From: Dactylonectria macrodidyma
Lineage: Eukaryota; Ascomycota; Sordariomycetes; Hypocreales; Nectriaceae
NCBI GenBank assembly: GCA_020744425.1
Contig: JAGMUV010000005.1
Location: 3,534,001 to 3,598,000 of the forward strand
DNA: 64,000 nucleotides
Direction: 5' to 3'
The notes under the pieces were generated by a model. That model was not told the origin of the DNA. It worked only from the letters and a program-made list of their open reading frames with translations, and did no database searches. The position numbers and the translations under genes were made by a program. This document shows positions 48,801-59,610 of the stretch, one piece after another (position 1 is the stretch's first letter; the number at the start of each line of letters is the position of its first letter).

Positions 48801-49100
48801 ACTCCCTTATTCTGGTGAGTCCTCCTCGGATTGTGTATGAGCCATTCAAGGTCAAAGGATGCTAACGAAGATTTATTTCAGTGTGACCTCCATATGCCTC
48901 GCAAGGATGGATACCAAGCGTGCCGCGAAATCAGGCAGTGGGAGCAAGTTGCTCGGTTCCCCAAAATGCCTATCATCGCACTGTCAGCCAACGTCATGTC
49001 GGACGTGCAAGATAAGTGTGTCGCGGCGGGCTTTAGTGACTACGTCACGAAACCGGTTGATTTCATCGACCTTAGCAGAGCCATGTCCAAATTCTTTTAA
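42845..49100 (+). CDS. Large hybrid histidine kinase (GAF-like, 2 PAS, HisKA, HATPase, pseudo-REC, REC)
   Basis: Two exons, 42845-48814 and 48882-49100, with a 67 bp intron (GTGAGT...GCTAAC...TTTCAG, phase 0) placed one residue before the phospho-acceptor; 2062 residues. An in-frame TGA directly precedes the ATG; starts at 43091/43094 are alternatives. Order: disordered N-terminus; GAF-like segments near 320-385 and 690-810 separated by a disordered insert; disordered linker; PAS1 about 1060-1180; PAS2 about 1187-1365, interrupted by a Ser-rich insert (about 1249-1325); HisKA with SNMSHEIRTPL (His1406); HATPase with N-box, DTGRGF, FKPFSQIDGS and GGSGLGL; a receiver-like domain about 1767-1900 lacking the phospho-Asp; and a true receiver from 1939 with VEDNP and Asp1992 in CDLHMP. 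Role: sensor at the top of a His-Asp phosphorelay. No membrane segment is visible, so it is probably cytosolic. The HHK group is not assigned. Confidence 0.93.
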
Positions 49101-50197
49101 GAATACTCTTGTCGAGAGGCATGGCTAGTTCCCCTCTCTCATGGAGTCACGTCTTTTTGCTCTTATTCCTTTATTGTTTGGCGGGCTGTTGGTTACTCAA
49201 ACGACACTTTTATACCCAGCACTACATCCCTTCTCCCCCGCCCCCTCTCCTTTATAATCTCGGGAAATGGCAACTTTAGAACACACTCAAACGGATTATG
49301 ACCAAGCGAGGAAATGATTGCAGGGAAGTCCGATTTGGAGCGAATGTGCAAGCCACCCTTGTTCGCAGGATCTCCTTTGACCCTTGATGCGGCTAATTAT
49401 TCCTCCTATGCGCTACGATACACACTCTACATTGACCCCCTCTCTACCCACTTTCTCTTCTCTTCGTTTTATCTCAGGATACGATGATTTGATTCAGTGT
49501 TTTATTGTTGACTTTTGCATATCATGAAGAACAAGACACCCAGTGAGAGGAATTTCATCGGTAACACCGGAGATCACAATCGAATTTTTACATTTCTTCT
49601 GCAGCATCATGGTTGCTGAGTTGTGCTTTGTCTACGGGGCAGAGTACAGGGCTAAAGTGCAATTGGAAGGGGTTTTGGAGTTAATTTTGTATATTTTGGA
49701 GTGCCAATGAGGCTTTCTTCCTTTTTGAATGCAGGCGGGTAGCTGGATATTATTCATCAACTGGAACTGGGGGCGGAAATGGCGACGAGATAGGATTCTC
49801 TCTTCTTAGATAGAGGCCGCGGAAGCGGGCGGCATTCAATTGAACATCAGTTAATGTCACTTTGTGGGCCATGTAAATATTGTAGCCAAAATAATAAAGA
49901 AGTACATCCACTCATAAAGGTCGTCAATATCTATGGCTGTGATCTAGGTACGTAGTCACTTTTGTAGAGCGAAGTCAATAAACGCCAATCGGGTACTACC
50001 AACAAGTTGCGCCCAAACCATGCCTGCACAGTCTATCTCACATTACATTTTTGAGAGTGTTGTCCAAGTAGATTCCATTTCCTCAGGGAAAGACCAGGAA
50101 CCGAAAAAACCAAACCAAAAAAACGTAAAAAAAAAGATAATGAGAGTCATCAGCATATTCCTGTAAGGAATCCGTTACTTCATTGAAGAGCAACATG
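49101..50197. other. Convergent intergenic region
   Basis: This 1.1 kb lies between the stops of the second kinase (+) and the histidine phosphatase (-) and should contain both 3' UTRs. It is more AT-rich than its surroundings, with an AATAAA-like ATAATAAAG near 49890. No gene is seen. Confidence 0.7.
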
Positions 50198-51855
50198 TCA
50201 GTAGACGCTGCCTTGGATGCTCCGGTCGTCCTTCTCAGCTTGGTCGATATCGTCAGGGTCGCCTTCTGAAGACTCGGGGGAGGCGTCTCCGAGGCGGTTG
50301 GATCGACGGGGTTCGCCGGTGCCGTTTTCATCGGCGTAGGTCAGCTTGTCCATGTAGTTGTTGGGCACGTTGCTGTTCTGCTCCGGGGCGGCGGCGTCCT
50401 TGATGCTCTTCTGATGGGCATTGAGGGAGGCAGCGCGCTGAAGGTTGAGTTCCTCATCCTCGGAGGCGTCCGTGTCTGTCTCGGCGGCGGAAGTGTGCCC
50501 GGAGTAGGTTCCGCCTCCATCACGGCCGATGTGGAGGTATGGAGACGCGGCGCCCTGATCAAGATCTACAGATGAAGATCTGCCGTTGAGGTTGGGGCAG
50601 GCTTCGCTGTTGTGAAGCTTGTTGACGTCTATGTCGGGAACTCTCTTGGCCTCATCTCTTTGTTGTGTGCGGTCGTCTTGGGTTGTAGTGGGTGTGGACT
50701 GATGCAGTCGTGATCGGCGGGCTCCGTTAAGAGGTGCTTCTGTGTTGCCAGGAGCGGCTGTCTCATAGTCCTTCTGGCGTAGGACTTCGAGGTCATCACG
50801 TTTGACATAGTGACCGTTGTGGTTGCAGCCGTTCGGGCAGCCTCCCCAGCGACGGGTGACGACAAAGGTTTTTGTGCGTGGGTGCTTCGCGCTCGTCTTC
50901 TCCCGGTCTTCTTTATCTTTGCGTTCTCGGCGCAGCTCGGACCAGGTTCGGAGTTTGTTCTCGAGGATGTATTTGCCGTTGTCTTGCTTGCGCATGTTTA
51001 AGAACTCGCAGTGGTTGATGTTGCGCAGATCTTCAAAGTATTCGACAGTAAAATGATACCATTTCATGAGGAAGACGCGGGACATGAGGCCGTGAGTGAC
51101 TGCGAAAGGGCTCTGGGTTAGTACATGCGATGAGATGGGGTGAATCATGTGTGTCAACATACCGAGGACACAGACACTAGCAAAGTCATCCTCGCCAAAT
51201 TGGCGCCATAAGCTCTCGTTGAAACCGCTGATGCGGTCGTAGGCGTCGGCGGCGCTCTCGCCATTAGGGATGCGATAAAAGAAGTGGCCATAGTCGGCAC
51301 GTTCTTGCCACATGCGCTCCATCTCAGCGCTGCAGGGCTGGAAGTTGCCAAAATCCTGCTCGCGCAGGCGAGGCTCCTCGTAGACCTTGATATTAGAGCG
51401 GCGGAAGGGGGAGGGATCGGGTTCGTCAGACGTCAAGGTGGAAAGGATGCCCTCGGTTGTCTCCCGGGTGCGACGGTATGGAGATGTGAAGATTTGGAGG
51501 GTGTCGTCGGGACGGAGGAGTTTGCGAAGGCGGCGGCCAGCATCGTGGGCTTGGTTCCAGCCTTCAGGGGTGAGTTTGACGCGGTGATCCGGGATAGACT
51601 GGTGGATGTCCTTGTTTTCTGTAGGGAGCAGAAGTTAGTCGGGAGGCAGAAAGGAGTTGAGGCAAAACTTGAGGCACAAGTCGAGGCAGAAGTCGAGAGA
51701 AAAAGGCTGAGAGGTAGAAAGAGTTGGGACGGAGGAAAGTCAAAGTCGAAATGAGGGCAGAGGCTAAACGAGAAGCGGGACGAGGCAGAGTGAGGCGTAC
51801 TATTTCCTTCGGATTGTCCATGGCGAATCAAGATTATCAACCGCGGTTTTGTCAT
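50198..51855 (-). CDS. Histidine phosphatase superfamily (phosphoglycerate mutase-like) protein
   Basis: Three exons on the minus strand: 51855-51801, 51618-51163 and 51099-50198, with introns of 182 bp (51619-51800) and 63 bp (51100-51162; GTATGT...ACTAAC...CGCAG); 470 residues. The catalytic motif LIRHGQSEGN (His12) is split close to the first exon border. SPYRRTRET and the second catalytic His in VTHG (His173, created by the second splice) complete the active site, with Glu in REQDFGNFQ between them. The last ~250 residues are charged and disordered. The REQDFGNFQ segment resembles the yeast Det1-type branch of the family (acid phosphatase linked to sterol transport) more than true glycolytic mutase, by recollection of the family. 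The substrate is unknown. The first intron and the 5' leader carry short tandem repeats. Divergent from the PRKRIP1-type gene. Confidence 0.9.
51659..51694 (-). repeat. 12 bp repeats within intron 1 of the histidine phosphatase gene
   Basis: Units GAGGCAAAACTT, GAGGCACAAGTC and GAGGCAGAAGTC (+ strand) lie head to tail. On the transcribed strand they form a pyrimidine-rich tract ahead of the CTACAG acceptor at 51619. Confidence 0.88.
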
Positions 51856-51893
51856 GGTGGGCGAAAGGTTGGGCTGCCGGTTGCGGATGAGGC

Positions 51894-51937
51894 TGTTCCT
51901 TGGTTGTTCCTTGGTTGTTCCTTGGTTATTCCTTGGT
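51894..51937 (-). repeat. 11 bp tandem repeat in the 5' leader of the histidine phosphatase gene
   Basis: TGTTCCTTGGT is repeated three times perfectly plus once with one change (TATTCCTTGGT). It lies 39-82 bp upstream of the ATG, so it is probably transcribed as ACCAAGGAACA repeats in the 5' UTR. Confidence 0.9.
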
Positions 51938-52839
51938 CGGCAGAGGTATTTATTCGGCCCAAAAGAAGCGGCGGAGCGGCAGAGAAGGAAGTGACAAGAG
52001 ATCAGGAGCGAACACGGGAGGATAGTGCTGGTATATGCATGCAGGTTGACAGAGAAACGGGCTATTTCGATTGTTGGTGTTTCGTGGGGCAGTGGCGGGG
52101 TAGGTGGTAATTGTTTCGCAAAAGGCAATGATGCACGGATGCGAGAAAGAATGCGATTAAGAATGCACAGGCGGCTGTTCTTGCCTGGTTGGAGTTTCGC
52201 AGGTACAGCAGTGGCGAAGTGTGGACGAGATGATGCGGGATGGAGGTGATTCTTGGTGGTTGAAGTACTATGAAGTATACACTAAGGCAGGTAGAGGAAG
52301 GTATGTGAAGGGCTGCTTCTGCTTGTGTAATCCCGACGTCGCTCGTTGGCCGCCGCCCTGGAACCTTGTGTCTTTGACTAACCCGGCAGTGCCCTGCAAT
52401 CCAAATCCACACTGTGCAGATTGTTCGCCTTGGGAGGATTCAAAGCCGCTCATAGGTCATTCATTCCCGGTGGAAAAGGCAAAACACCATCATCCATGTC
52501 GGTATTGTTGCCATGTTTCCGAAAGAGGCCGTCCAGCTCTCCCCTTACCCCCGGCGCTTCGCGGGAGCAGCCAATGATACGCTCCGATCCGCCTCACTTG
52601 AGAACAATCTTGCGTGCCATAGCTTGTTGGTAGTGCGTGCGCATACTGTATTAAATCATCATCCTCTGGCGGTGGGTGTCCCCCATGGCATGGAACTTAT
52701 GGGGTCAAATAGGCTTACATGGGAAATGGGCTTATCTGGGGCAATGCCCGTCCGTCACCGGGACACACGAGGATTCGACAAACCCGGGGCACCGCCCAGC
52801 AGAGAACAAGAGACACACACAGTGAGAGAGAGACGTGAT

Positions 52840-52903
52840 ATGGAGCCATGAACCGATGGAGCCATGAATGAATGGAACCATGGACGAATGGGCCCATGCT
52901 CGC
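52840..52903 (+). repeat. 16 bp degenerate tandem repeat, 4 units
   Basis: Four units of the form ATGGRNCCATGNNYSN: ATGGAGCCATGAACCG, ATGGAGCCATGAATGA, ATGGAACCATGGACGA and ATGGGCCCATGCTCGC. Each unit contains a near-palindromic ATGGNNCCAT. Confidence 0.85.
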
Positions 52904-53685
52904 ATCACTTGGCATCTAGGGCATCTGCGCACCCCTGGACGCCTTGTCTTGGACTGACCGCCCAACACAACAGGTCCATTGGGTTAGAATGGTTAGAAGG
53001 GTCAAAAGGGTCCATCGGCTGACGGACCACCTGGCGATCTACGCGATAGCCTCGGAGATGGATTTCACCATGCATCTATTCGGGGCCGTGCCATGGGGGA
53101 ATTTACTATTTCAAATTCCGGAGTCGCATCATTTCGTCCGTCTCTCTCGTGTCCCTCTGGTGGCTGCTGCATGTTCCGCGCCTAGCTACACGGCACGCAG
53201 AATCTATTAGTGTCTGTGTCCATGTCTCACCCAATCCTGGGGTGCAGCAGGGCCCGAAGCAGCATTCACCTCCGCGGAGTCACCTCGCTTTTCTTTCTTC
53301 TGATCATGAGAGGGGCTCTCCAGATGCTTCCATGCTTTGCCGTTTCCATGACGCTTCTCTGACGAATGCTTTTACGACATAGTACGTCGCCGAGAGACAC
53401 ACGTACCACGGACTACAGCGCCTGACTCCTGCCTTCGCCATCATAGTGTGATTCCTCAATTATTGGTTGGTAGTCTCACTCACTTGCCGAGATTCCCGAA
53501 TCATCATCACCCCTCCAAAAATCGGAGAATTATCCTCAAAGCGTGCACGTACACACATGCACGCAGATCGAATATACCATCGTCTTAATGCTTCGTCTAC
53601 TATACCTCACGCAAACATCTCTCAGCGCACGCCATTTGTTTCGTTTCTCAGTGACAGGGTGCGTGTGCCAGAGTCTCAGCTTTAC

Positions 53686-53754
53686 CCCTGTGGTGGTGGT
53701 CACTGGTCAGTGCCCTGTGGTGGTGGTCACTGGTCAGTGCCCTGTGGTGGTGGT
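53686..53754 (+). repeat. 27 bp tandem repeat, about 2.5 units
   Basis: Two identical 27 bp units (53686-53712 and 53713-53739) are followed by 15 bp of a third. Each unit starts CCCTGTGGTGGTGGT and ends CACTGGTCAGTG. The unit length is a multiple of three, so one frame reads CGGGHWSVP repeatedly, but the surrounding ORF has no coding character. It lies 450-520 bp before the PRKRIP1-type start codon. Confidence 0.95.
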
Positions 53755-54207
53755 TGCCCTGTATCTTGGACGTTGCTCGCTGCACTTCGTAACTCGTGCC
53801 TGACACTAACTTTAACTGCCGCGCGCTTAGTCTTGAACCCAATCACATATCATCTTTTCACCCTGCTCCCTTGCGCCTTCATGTGCAACCCTCTCAACAC
53901 CAACTTCTTTCCATCTGCCGACTACCCCAGCGTAACCCGACACCACCAACCTTGAGCCAACACCCCGCACGTACACAGTACGCAGACTTTTCGCAACACA
54001 CTTCATTAGATAACAACCGTCACGCGCTGCACGCTGGTGCGCCCATCTCGCCAATCTTTCCCACCTGCGTCCAGCTCCCGCGCACGCTTCCGCTCCCGGC
54101 ATCACGCCCGCCTCAGCCCATCCTCGCCAGATCGCCCATCCTCGTCCGCCCATCCCAGAGACGCCCTTTCCGGCTTCCTCCCGGCATCCATCCGCTGCCC
54201 TCACGCC

Positions 54208-54855
54208 ATGTCCGCCCCAGGCCCCGAGTCGATACCAACTTCGGCCGACCCTCGTTCGCACCGTCCCACCAAGAAGCGCGCCCTAACGCCCGTCTCCTCC
54301 CAGGCTGCCAACGTCGACGCCCTCTTCGCGAAGCCCGACCAGCACATCCGCGTCCCAGATTCGTCGGCCGGCGCGCTCCTCGGCCCTGGCCGCGCCGCCC
54401 CTCCCGAGATCGTCACCAACGTCCAGGGCTCCTCCGCCGGCGCCGGCTCCGGTGAGTTCCACGTCTACAAGGCCAGCCGCCGGCGTGAGTATGATCGCCT
54501 GCGCGAGATGGACGACGACCTCAGGCGCGACAAGGATCAGATTCAGTTCGAGAAGGAAAAGACGGAGCGCGAGCGCAAGGACGAGGAGCGCACCAGGAAG
54601 AACCGCGAGAAGCGGGAAAAGATGAAGGCTCGCAAGGCCAACAAGGGAAAAGGACCCGCCCCAGCTGCCAACAAGAAGGCATCTGCATCATCTCCCACTT
54701 GTGATGGCGAACAACTGGGCAGTGGCACCGGAGAGAATGCTAAAGAGAGGGACACTGCCCCCACGAACCACAAGTCGAAGGAAGGCGACCAGAAGCCTGC
54801 GTCTGCAGTGATTGCGGAACCGGCAGGTCTCGTCATTCATGATGACGAAGATTAA
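54208..54855 (+). CDS. DUF1168 / PRKRIP1-type protein
   Basis: A single exon of 215 residues. The core is GEFHVYKASRRREYDR (about residues 88-103), the signature of the DUF1168 family whose animal member PRKRIP1 binds double-stranded RNA and sits on the spliceosome. It is followed by a long, highly charged Lys/Arg/Glu helix (about 104-150). The N-terminus contains the conserved-looking PTKKRALTPVSS and ends before a PDSS segment; the C-terminal 60 residues are low-complexity with an acidic end (HDDED). Nuclear location and a role in pre-mRNA splicing follow from the family, not from direct evidence here. The frame is open upstream, but the first ATG with good context (CACGCCATGTCC) is at 54208; an earlier in-frame codon range reads as Pro/Ser/Arg-rich leader. 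Confidence 0.88.
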   Translation: MSAPGPESIPTSADPRSHRPTKKRALTPVSSQAANVDALFAKPDQHIRVPDSSAGALLGPGRAAPPEIVTNVQGSSAGAGSGEFHVYKASRRREYDRLREMDDDLRRDKDQIQFEKEKTERERKDEERTRKNREKREKMKARKANKGKGPAPAANKKASASSPTCDGEQLGSGTGENAKERDTAPTNHKSKEGDQKPASAVIAEPAGLVIHDDED

Positions 54856-55201
54856 CCACATGCGCTCACCCACGCTTACTCACAAACACTCTCACTTTCA
54901 TTTTCACATCCAAACTTACACGCCCAAAATTCACCATCTAGAATACATGTAAAAACAGGCCTTGAGGAGACTGTGCCGGGCAGGCAACTGTTAATTCGGG
55001 AGGTAATTTCAATGATACCCATTTCTTCATCTTGGCAGATGAAACCCTAGGGCTGTCGCCCCAGGCCCTTTTGTCTATCTTGTTCTGCTTCTTCGGCTAG
55101 TACAGGGGGTATGACTGGTTCCAACACACACATCTAGACCGTCCCGATGCTCGTCACCATGCTCACAGCTCAGCTTCCTCTCATTCTCATCCTCTATCTC
55201 T
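54856..55201. other. Short convergent intergenic region
   Basis: These 346 bp lie between the stops of the PRKRIP1-type gene (+) and CCT gamma (-), enough for both 3' UTRs. No other feature is seen. Confidence 0.75.
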
Positions 55202-57228
55202 CTATTCATCGCCGCCGCCGACGCCGGGCGCACCGCCCTGCATCTTCTTGGCGCTGCAAATGTCGTCTACTCGGAGGAGGAGGCAAGCAGCCTAAGATAT
55301 CGGTCAGTACCTCGTAGTCCCAAACAAAAGGCAACGGAAAAGGAGGAGAGGATTTATCCCTAGTTAGGGCGGAAGACATACCTCAATAGCCGTCTTGAGA
55401 CTTTGCAGCTTGATAGCCTGGGGCTCCCAGACTCCGTACTCCGTCATGTCGGCAATAGCACCAGTGTCACCGTTGATACCCCATGAGCTCTTACCCTCGG
55501 CCTGCTTGGCACGCAGATCCGTCAACACACGGACGGGGCTCTTGCCAGCGTTCTGGACGAGGGTGCGGGGGATGACCTCGAGGGCCTCAGCCACTGCCTT
55601 GTAGGGCCACTGCTGTACACCCTCGATACTCTTGGCCATTTGGCTCAACCTCACCGATACGGCCATCTCAGTAGCACCGCCACCGGGGGATAACCTGGGC
55701 TCGAACATGACGTTTCGTGCCACGCCCATGGCGTCTTGAAGATTTCGCTCGATCTCGTTGAGAACGTCCTTGGAGGGGCCTCGGAGGAGGATGGTGCAGG
55801 CCTTGGGGTTCTGGCACTTGGTAAGGAAGGTAAAGTACTCGTCGCCAATCTTCTCGATCTCGAACAGGCCACACTGGGTACCGACGTCCGAGTCCTGGAG
55901 GTCCTCGACGCGGTTCACAATGGTGGCGCCAGTGGCACGGGCTATTCTGTTGTTGTCGGTCTTGCGCACTCGGCGGAGAGCTGTGATGTTGGCCTTCATG
56001 AAGTAGTGCTGAGCAAGGTCTAGGCTGCATTAGTAATCGCATCATGAGGGGTGTGGATATGATGGGGATGAGGGTATCACTTACCAGAGACACCCTTCTC
56101 GGTGATGACCAGATCGGGCTTGACGGCGATGATTGCTTCGCACAGGGCCTTGACCTGCTCCTCCTCGATTTGAAGAATGCGGTTCCAGTCGTCCTCCTTT
56201 GTGATCTCAATGTTGGTTTGCGACTCGCCCTTCTTGTACTCCAAGGGGCAGTCGAGGAGCACGATCCTGGGGTTCTCGATGCGCCGGCGCATCTTTGGGT
56301 GTGTGATATCCTTGTTCAGCATCAGACCGTCAAGCACTTTGCTGTCCTCAATCTCGCCACCGGGGACCTTTTCGACTCGCGCATATCGTTTGATGTCGAC
56401 CTCGGTCTTGCCGTTGCCAGCCTCCCACGTCACCGTCCGGACGGCTTTGAGCGCAAGCTCACACATTTGGTCCATCCACCGTGAAACAAATTTGGTGCCG
56501 ATGGATGACGAGATAAGCTGGTACATAGCCTTGTCGTCATCGACGTCGATTGGCTGGGAGATTTCGTTAATGATGGCGAGAGCATCTTTTAGGGCGCGCT
56601 TGAAGGCGGAGATGATGACGACGGGGTGGATGTTGCGGTCGAGTTGGGGCAAAGCCTGGGCCAAGATCTCGCCGGCTGGGAGGTGTCAACAGGTATCCTG
56701 GGATTGGGAAATGGAAGAGGCTGGTCTGTCCCTTACCTAGGATGATGACGGTAGTAGTTCCGTCACCGACTTCCTCGTCCTGTGTCCGGCTGAGCTCGAT
56801 CATGCTTTTGGCAGCGGGGTGTGACACCTCGATTTCTCGGAGAATAGCGTGGCCGTCGTTTGTGAGGACGATGCCACCCATGGGGTCGAGCAGCATCTTG
56901 AGCATGGCCTTGGGGCCGAGGCATGATCGAATGATATCGGCGACTCTGGAAGCTGGTTAGCTGGGCGAGGCATGCGATGGGAGGGGTAGAAAAGGGGATA
57001 GTGGGATAGTGGGAGACTCACGTTTTGGCAGCGGCGATGTTGGACAGCTGAGCTTTTCGGCCGGTTTGTCTCTCACCACCGCCTGTGTCTATTGGCAGAG
57101 CTTGTTAGTATCTGGTGGTTTGCGGTCGTTGAGTTTCGGTGAGGCCCTGAGGCGGGAGCTTGGAGAAGCAAGATGCAGGGGCGCAGGGGAAAGATGGACG
57201 CACTCATAACCACCACCGGAGCCTGCAT
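55202..57228 (-). CDS. CCT3: T-complex protein 1 (CCT) gamma subunit
   Basis: Six exons on the minus strand: 57228-57204, 57088-57022, 56945-56737, 56675-56085, 56019-55382 and 55291-55202, with introns of 115, 76, 61, 65 and 90 bp. The product is 539 residues, the usual size. The start exon is only 25 bp and encodes MQAPVVVM. Characteristic segments: [28 protein letters not shown], nucleotide-binding [18 protein letters not shown] typical of the gamma subunit, and the C-terminal WGINGDTG and [12 protein letters not shown]. The protein ends in a flexible Gly-rich tail ([11 protein letters not shown]). Role: one of eight subunits of the cytosolic ring chaperonin that folds actin, tubulin and WD-repeat proteins in an ATP-driven cycle. 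All catalytic and nucleotide motifs appear intact. Convergent with the PRKRIP1-type gene. Confidence 0.97.
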
Positions 57229-59610
57229 TATGGGCGAGGTCGCGTTGGAGCTTTCGACCGGAGTGGGAGATGGGCCTGAACCTGAACCGGAAGCTGGGGG
57301 AACGCAATGGCGACTCGGTCCACGGGGCAGTCAAAAGGCGAGGATGGAGGATTATTTCGGATATTCAGATTTCGGGGCGGCGTGGAGAAGGGGACTGGGA
57401 CTGTTGAGGGGCGCACACCAGAAAAGTTCAGTGGTGGATGGGATTTTTGGCGGGGAGGCTCCAAGTTGCTGGCCCTGCTCGGGCTTCGGCTGGTGGAATG
57501 TTAACCCGCCGCCGCCCCAAAAAAGGTGTCTTTAACCAAGCATCCAAGCAAGCCACCCCTTGATCACCGCTTGCCCAGTTGGGCCAGATCCATTGGGTGT
57601 CGCCTTTTAGGCACGATAAAGGGCACGTACCTGCGAACTAAATGGAAGCTTGCAGTCCCCCACAACACACAGACTCGGCTGGCTGTTGATGATGGATCTG
57701 CTAATGAAGCAGCTATGTTCCTGATGGGATTGTCGACACTCAAAAGGGATACCTCTGCAGGGACTTTAAGCATGTCGCAGATGCCATGCATCAATTTGTG
57801 TGCACCAATGGCCGATGGCGTTGTAGCGTTGGAGTTATATTTAGCAGTAAGGGAGACTGAACACAAATGTACTCTCATCCCACCTCCGCGGGATGGCGGA
57901 CGGAGGGTTTTTAGCTTAGGCAGGCACTGCCTGTGCCCGTTACCGTAACTTCGTACCTTCCTCATAAGCTGCCCCCTTTACGTAGGTAGTAGGCCCCGTG
58001 ACTCTCGGCCCCCGAACCTCCGGCGCCTGCCCAACAGCTCCACCTCCGTAGCTCCGCTCATCGGATCCCGAGCTACCAGTCAGTCTCTTCTACTCTGCCT
58101 CTCTTCCACGCTTTCTCCCCGAGCTGAAAATGCTCTCACTCATCATCTCACCCACCTGACTGATTGCTGCCAGATATTCAATACTGAATGCCACAATGAC
58201 GCCACGGGAACCTGTTTCCACATCTAGGCACCCATAAATACCCAATCGTAGCGTCCTTCATCTCGCCACCACTCGGATGCCACCGCGCCACTCACTGCCT
58301 GGCTCCTAGGTCCTTCGGCAGTATTTCTTCCTAGTTGCTTCCACCTTCGGACGTCTCTCTTTCGCCAAAGACTAGGTAGGTACTTCCATCTTCAGCATCA
58401 TTCACTGCAGCATCACGCCCACGCCCATCCTGGTCGTCGTACTCGGGTTATAGACACTATGACGATGCTCAACACCTCTTCAGGAAACGTATAGGCACCA
58501 CAACTAGTTGGCACGTGCTCACGTTGCCAAGTCCTAGATCGGTGCTCTGTTCAACAAGATTAGACACTTTTATTCCGATGATATCGTACAAGTCTTCTCC
58601 GGATCAGGGCTAAACTGTCGTGGCTAAACACATAGTCGAGCAGAGGAATGACTCGCTCTTAGCCTTTGTAACGGGCCATGGTTGATTTGTAAAAGCTCAT
58701 GAATACATGTGATACATATCAAATCAAGTCTGAATCTGGTCAGCACCATACGTCATGGGCTGGCCAGTTTGACCATCTCGGGTCAATCATACAGAAGGCC
58801 GCCACTTCACGGACATGACCTAACAAAGCACGCAACGTACAACGTACTATAAGAAGTCTCGATTATTGATTTAGAAGCGTATTAATGGGTTGATCCAGCC
58901 GGCCGATTTCGTCACTTTTGGATTACAAGTGAACGATAACTGTCCATACTGCAGATACGAACACCTCGGCAACATTGAACGAAGTGGCATGCATAGGCAG
59001 ACAGCGAGTTTTATTTTCTCTCGGGAACAGGCCGATCATCTCGGGGCTGGAAGGGAGGAGTCAACTCTGGAACAGATAAAGAGGGCTCGGTCACGATGGA
59101 ACAGACATAACAAATCCAAGGGAGCGAAGTGTAGAGACCGTGCTGTGAGAAGGGTTCAGGGCGACGCAACTCAACGCAAAATTTTAAGCAAGTCAAGTCG
59201 TGGCCGTTGGCCATAAACCTGACTGCCCAGAGCCGTATTTTTGAGGAATCGGATGATGTTCCTTCTTAGTTCTCAGGTACTCTTCTCATTCGTGATGTGT
59301 GCTACAGTAACCATCATGTGTGCGACATTAACAGTTCCTAAAGAGCCCATGAACTCACCAAGAGAAACCAATCATTATAGGGCTTCCCTTGCTTCAGCAC
59401 CCATGGTTCCGCGAAAGCCATCAGCTACGGAAGAAGTGATCTAGTTTAATGTATCGTAATATAAGATGCCGCGAAGAGATGAACGAAGTCCCAATCGCAC
59501 TATTCTTGAACCTCAGCTGTATACTCATGTGCCGACTCCTGGGCCATACGTGTCTCCTTAGTCGCGTAGCCCAGCACCAATTATGGCTTCTAGTCGCTTC
59601 GGTTCTTGAT
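57229..59610. other. Gene-free stretch upstream of CCT3
   Basis: This 2.4 kb lies between the CCT3 start and the stop of the unrecognised gene. The side next to CCT3 should be its promoter; the other end should hold the 3' UTR of the unrecognised gene. ACGTAGGTAGTAGG at about 57979 and ACTAGGTAGGTA at about 58371 are further copies of the AGGTA motif family. No coding region is supported. Confidence 0.6.

Larger units (their letters stand above)
51856..54207. other. Divergent promoter region between histidine phosphatase and PRKRIP1-type genes
   Basis: This 2.35 kb region separates two divergent start codons. Apart from three tandem repeat arrays I see no gene. The last 600 bp before 54208 are C-rich and pyrimidine-rich, like a fungal 5' leader. 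Confidence 0.6.

Noticed and set aside
53467..53955. ORF containing the repeated CGGGHWSVP peptide
   Set aside because: The peptide repeat only reflects the 27 bp DNA repeat; flanking translation has no coding character.
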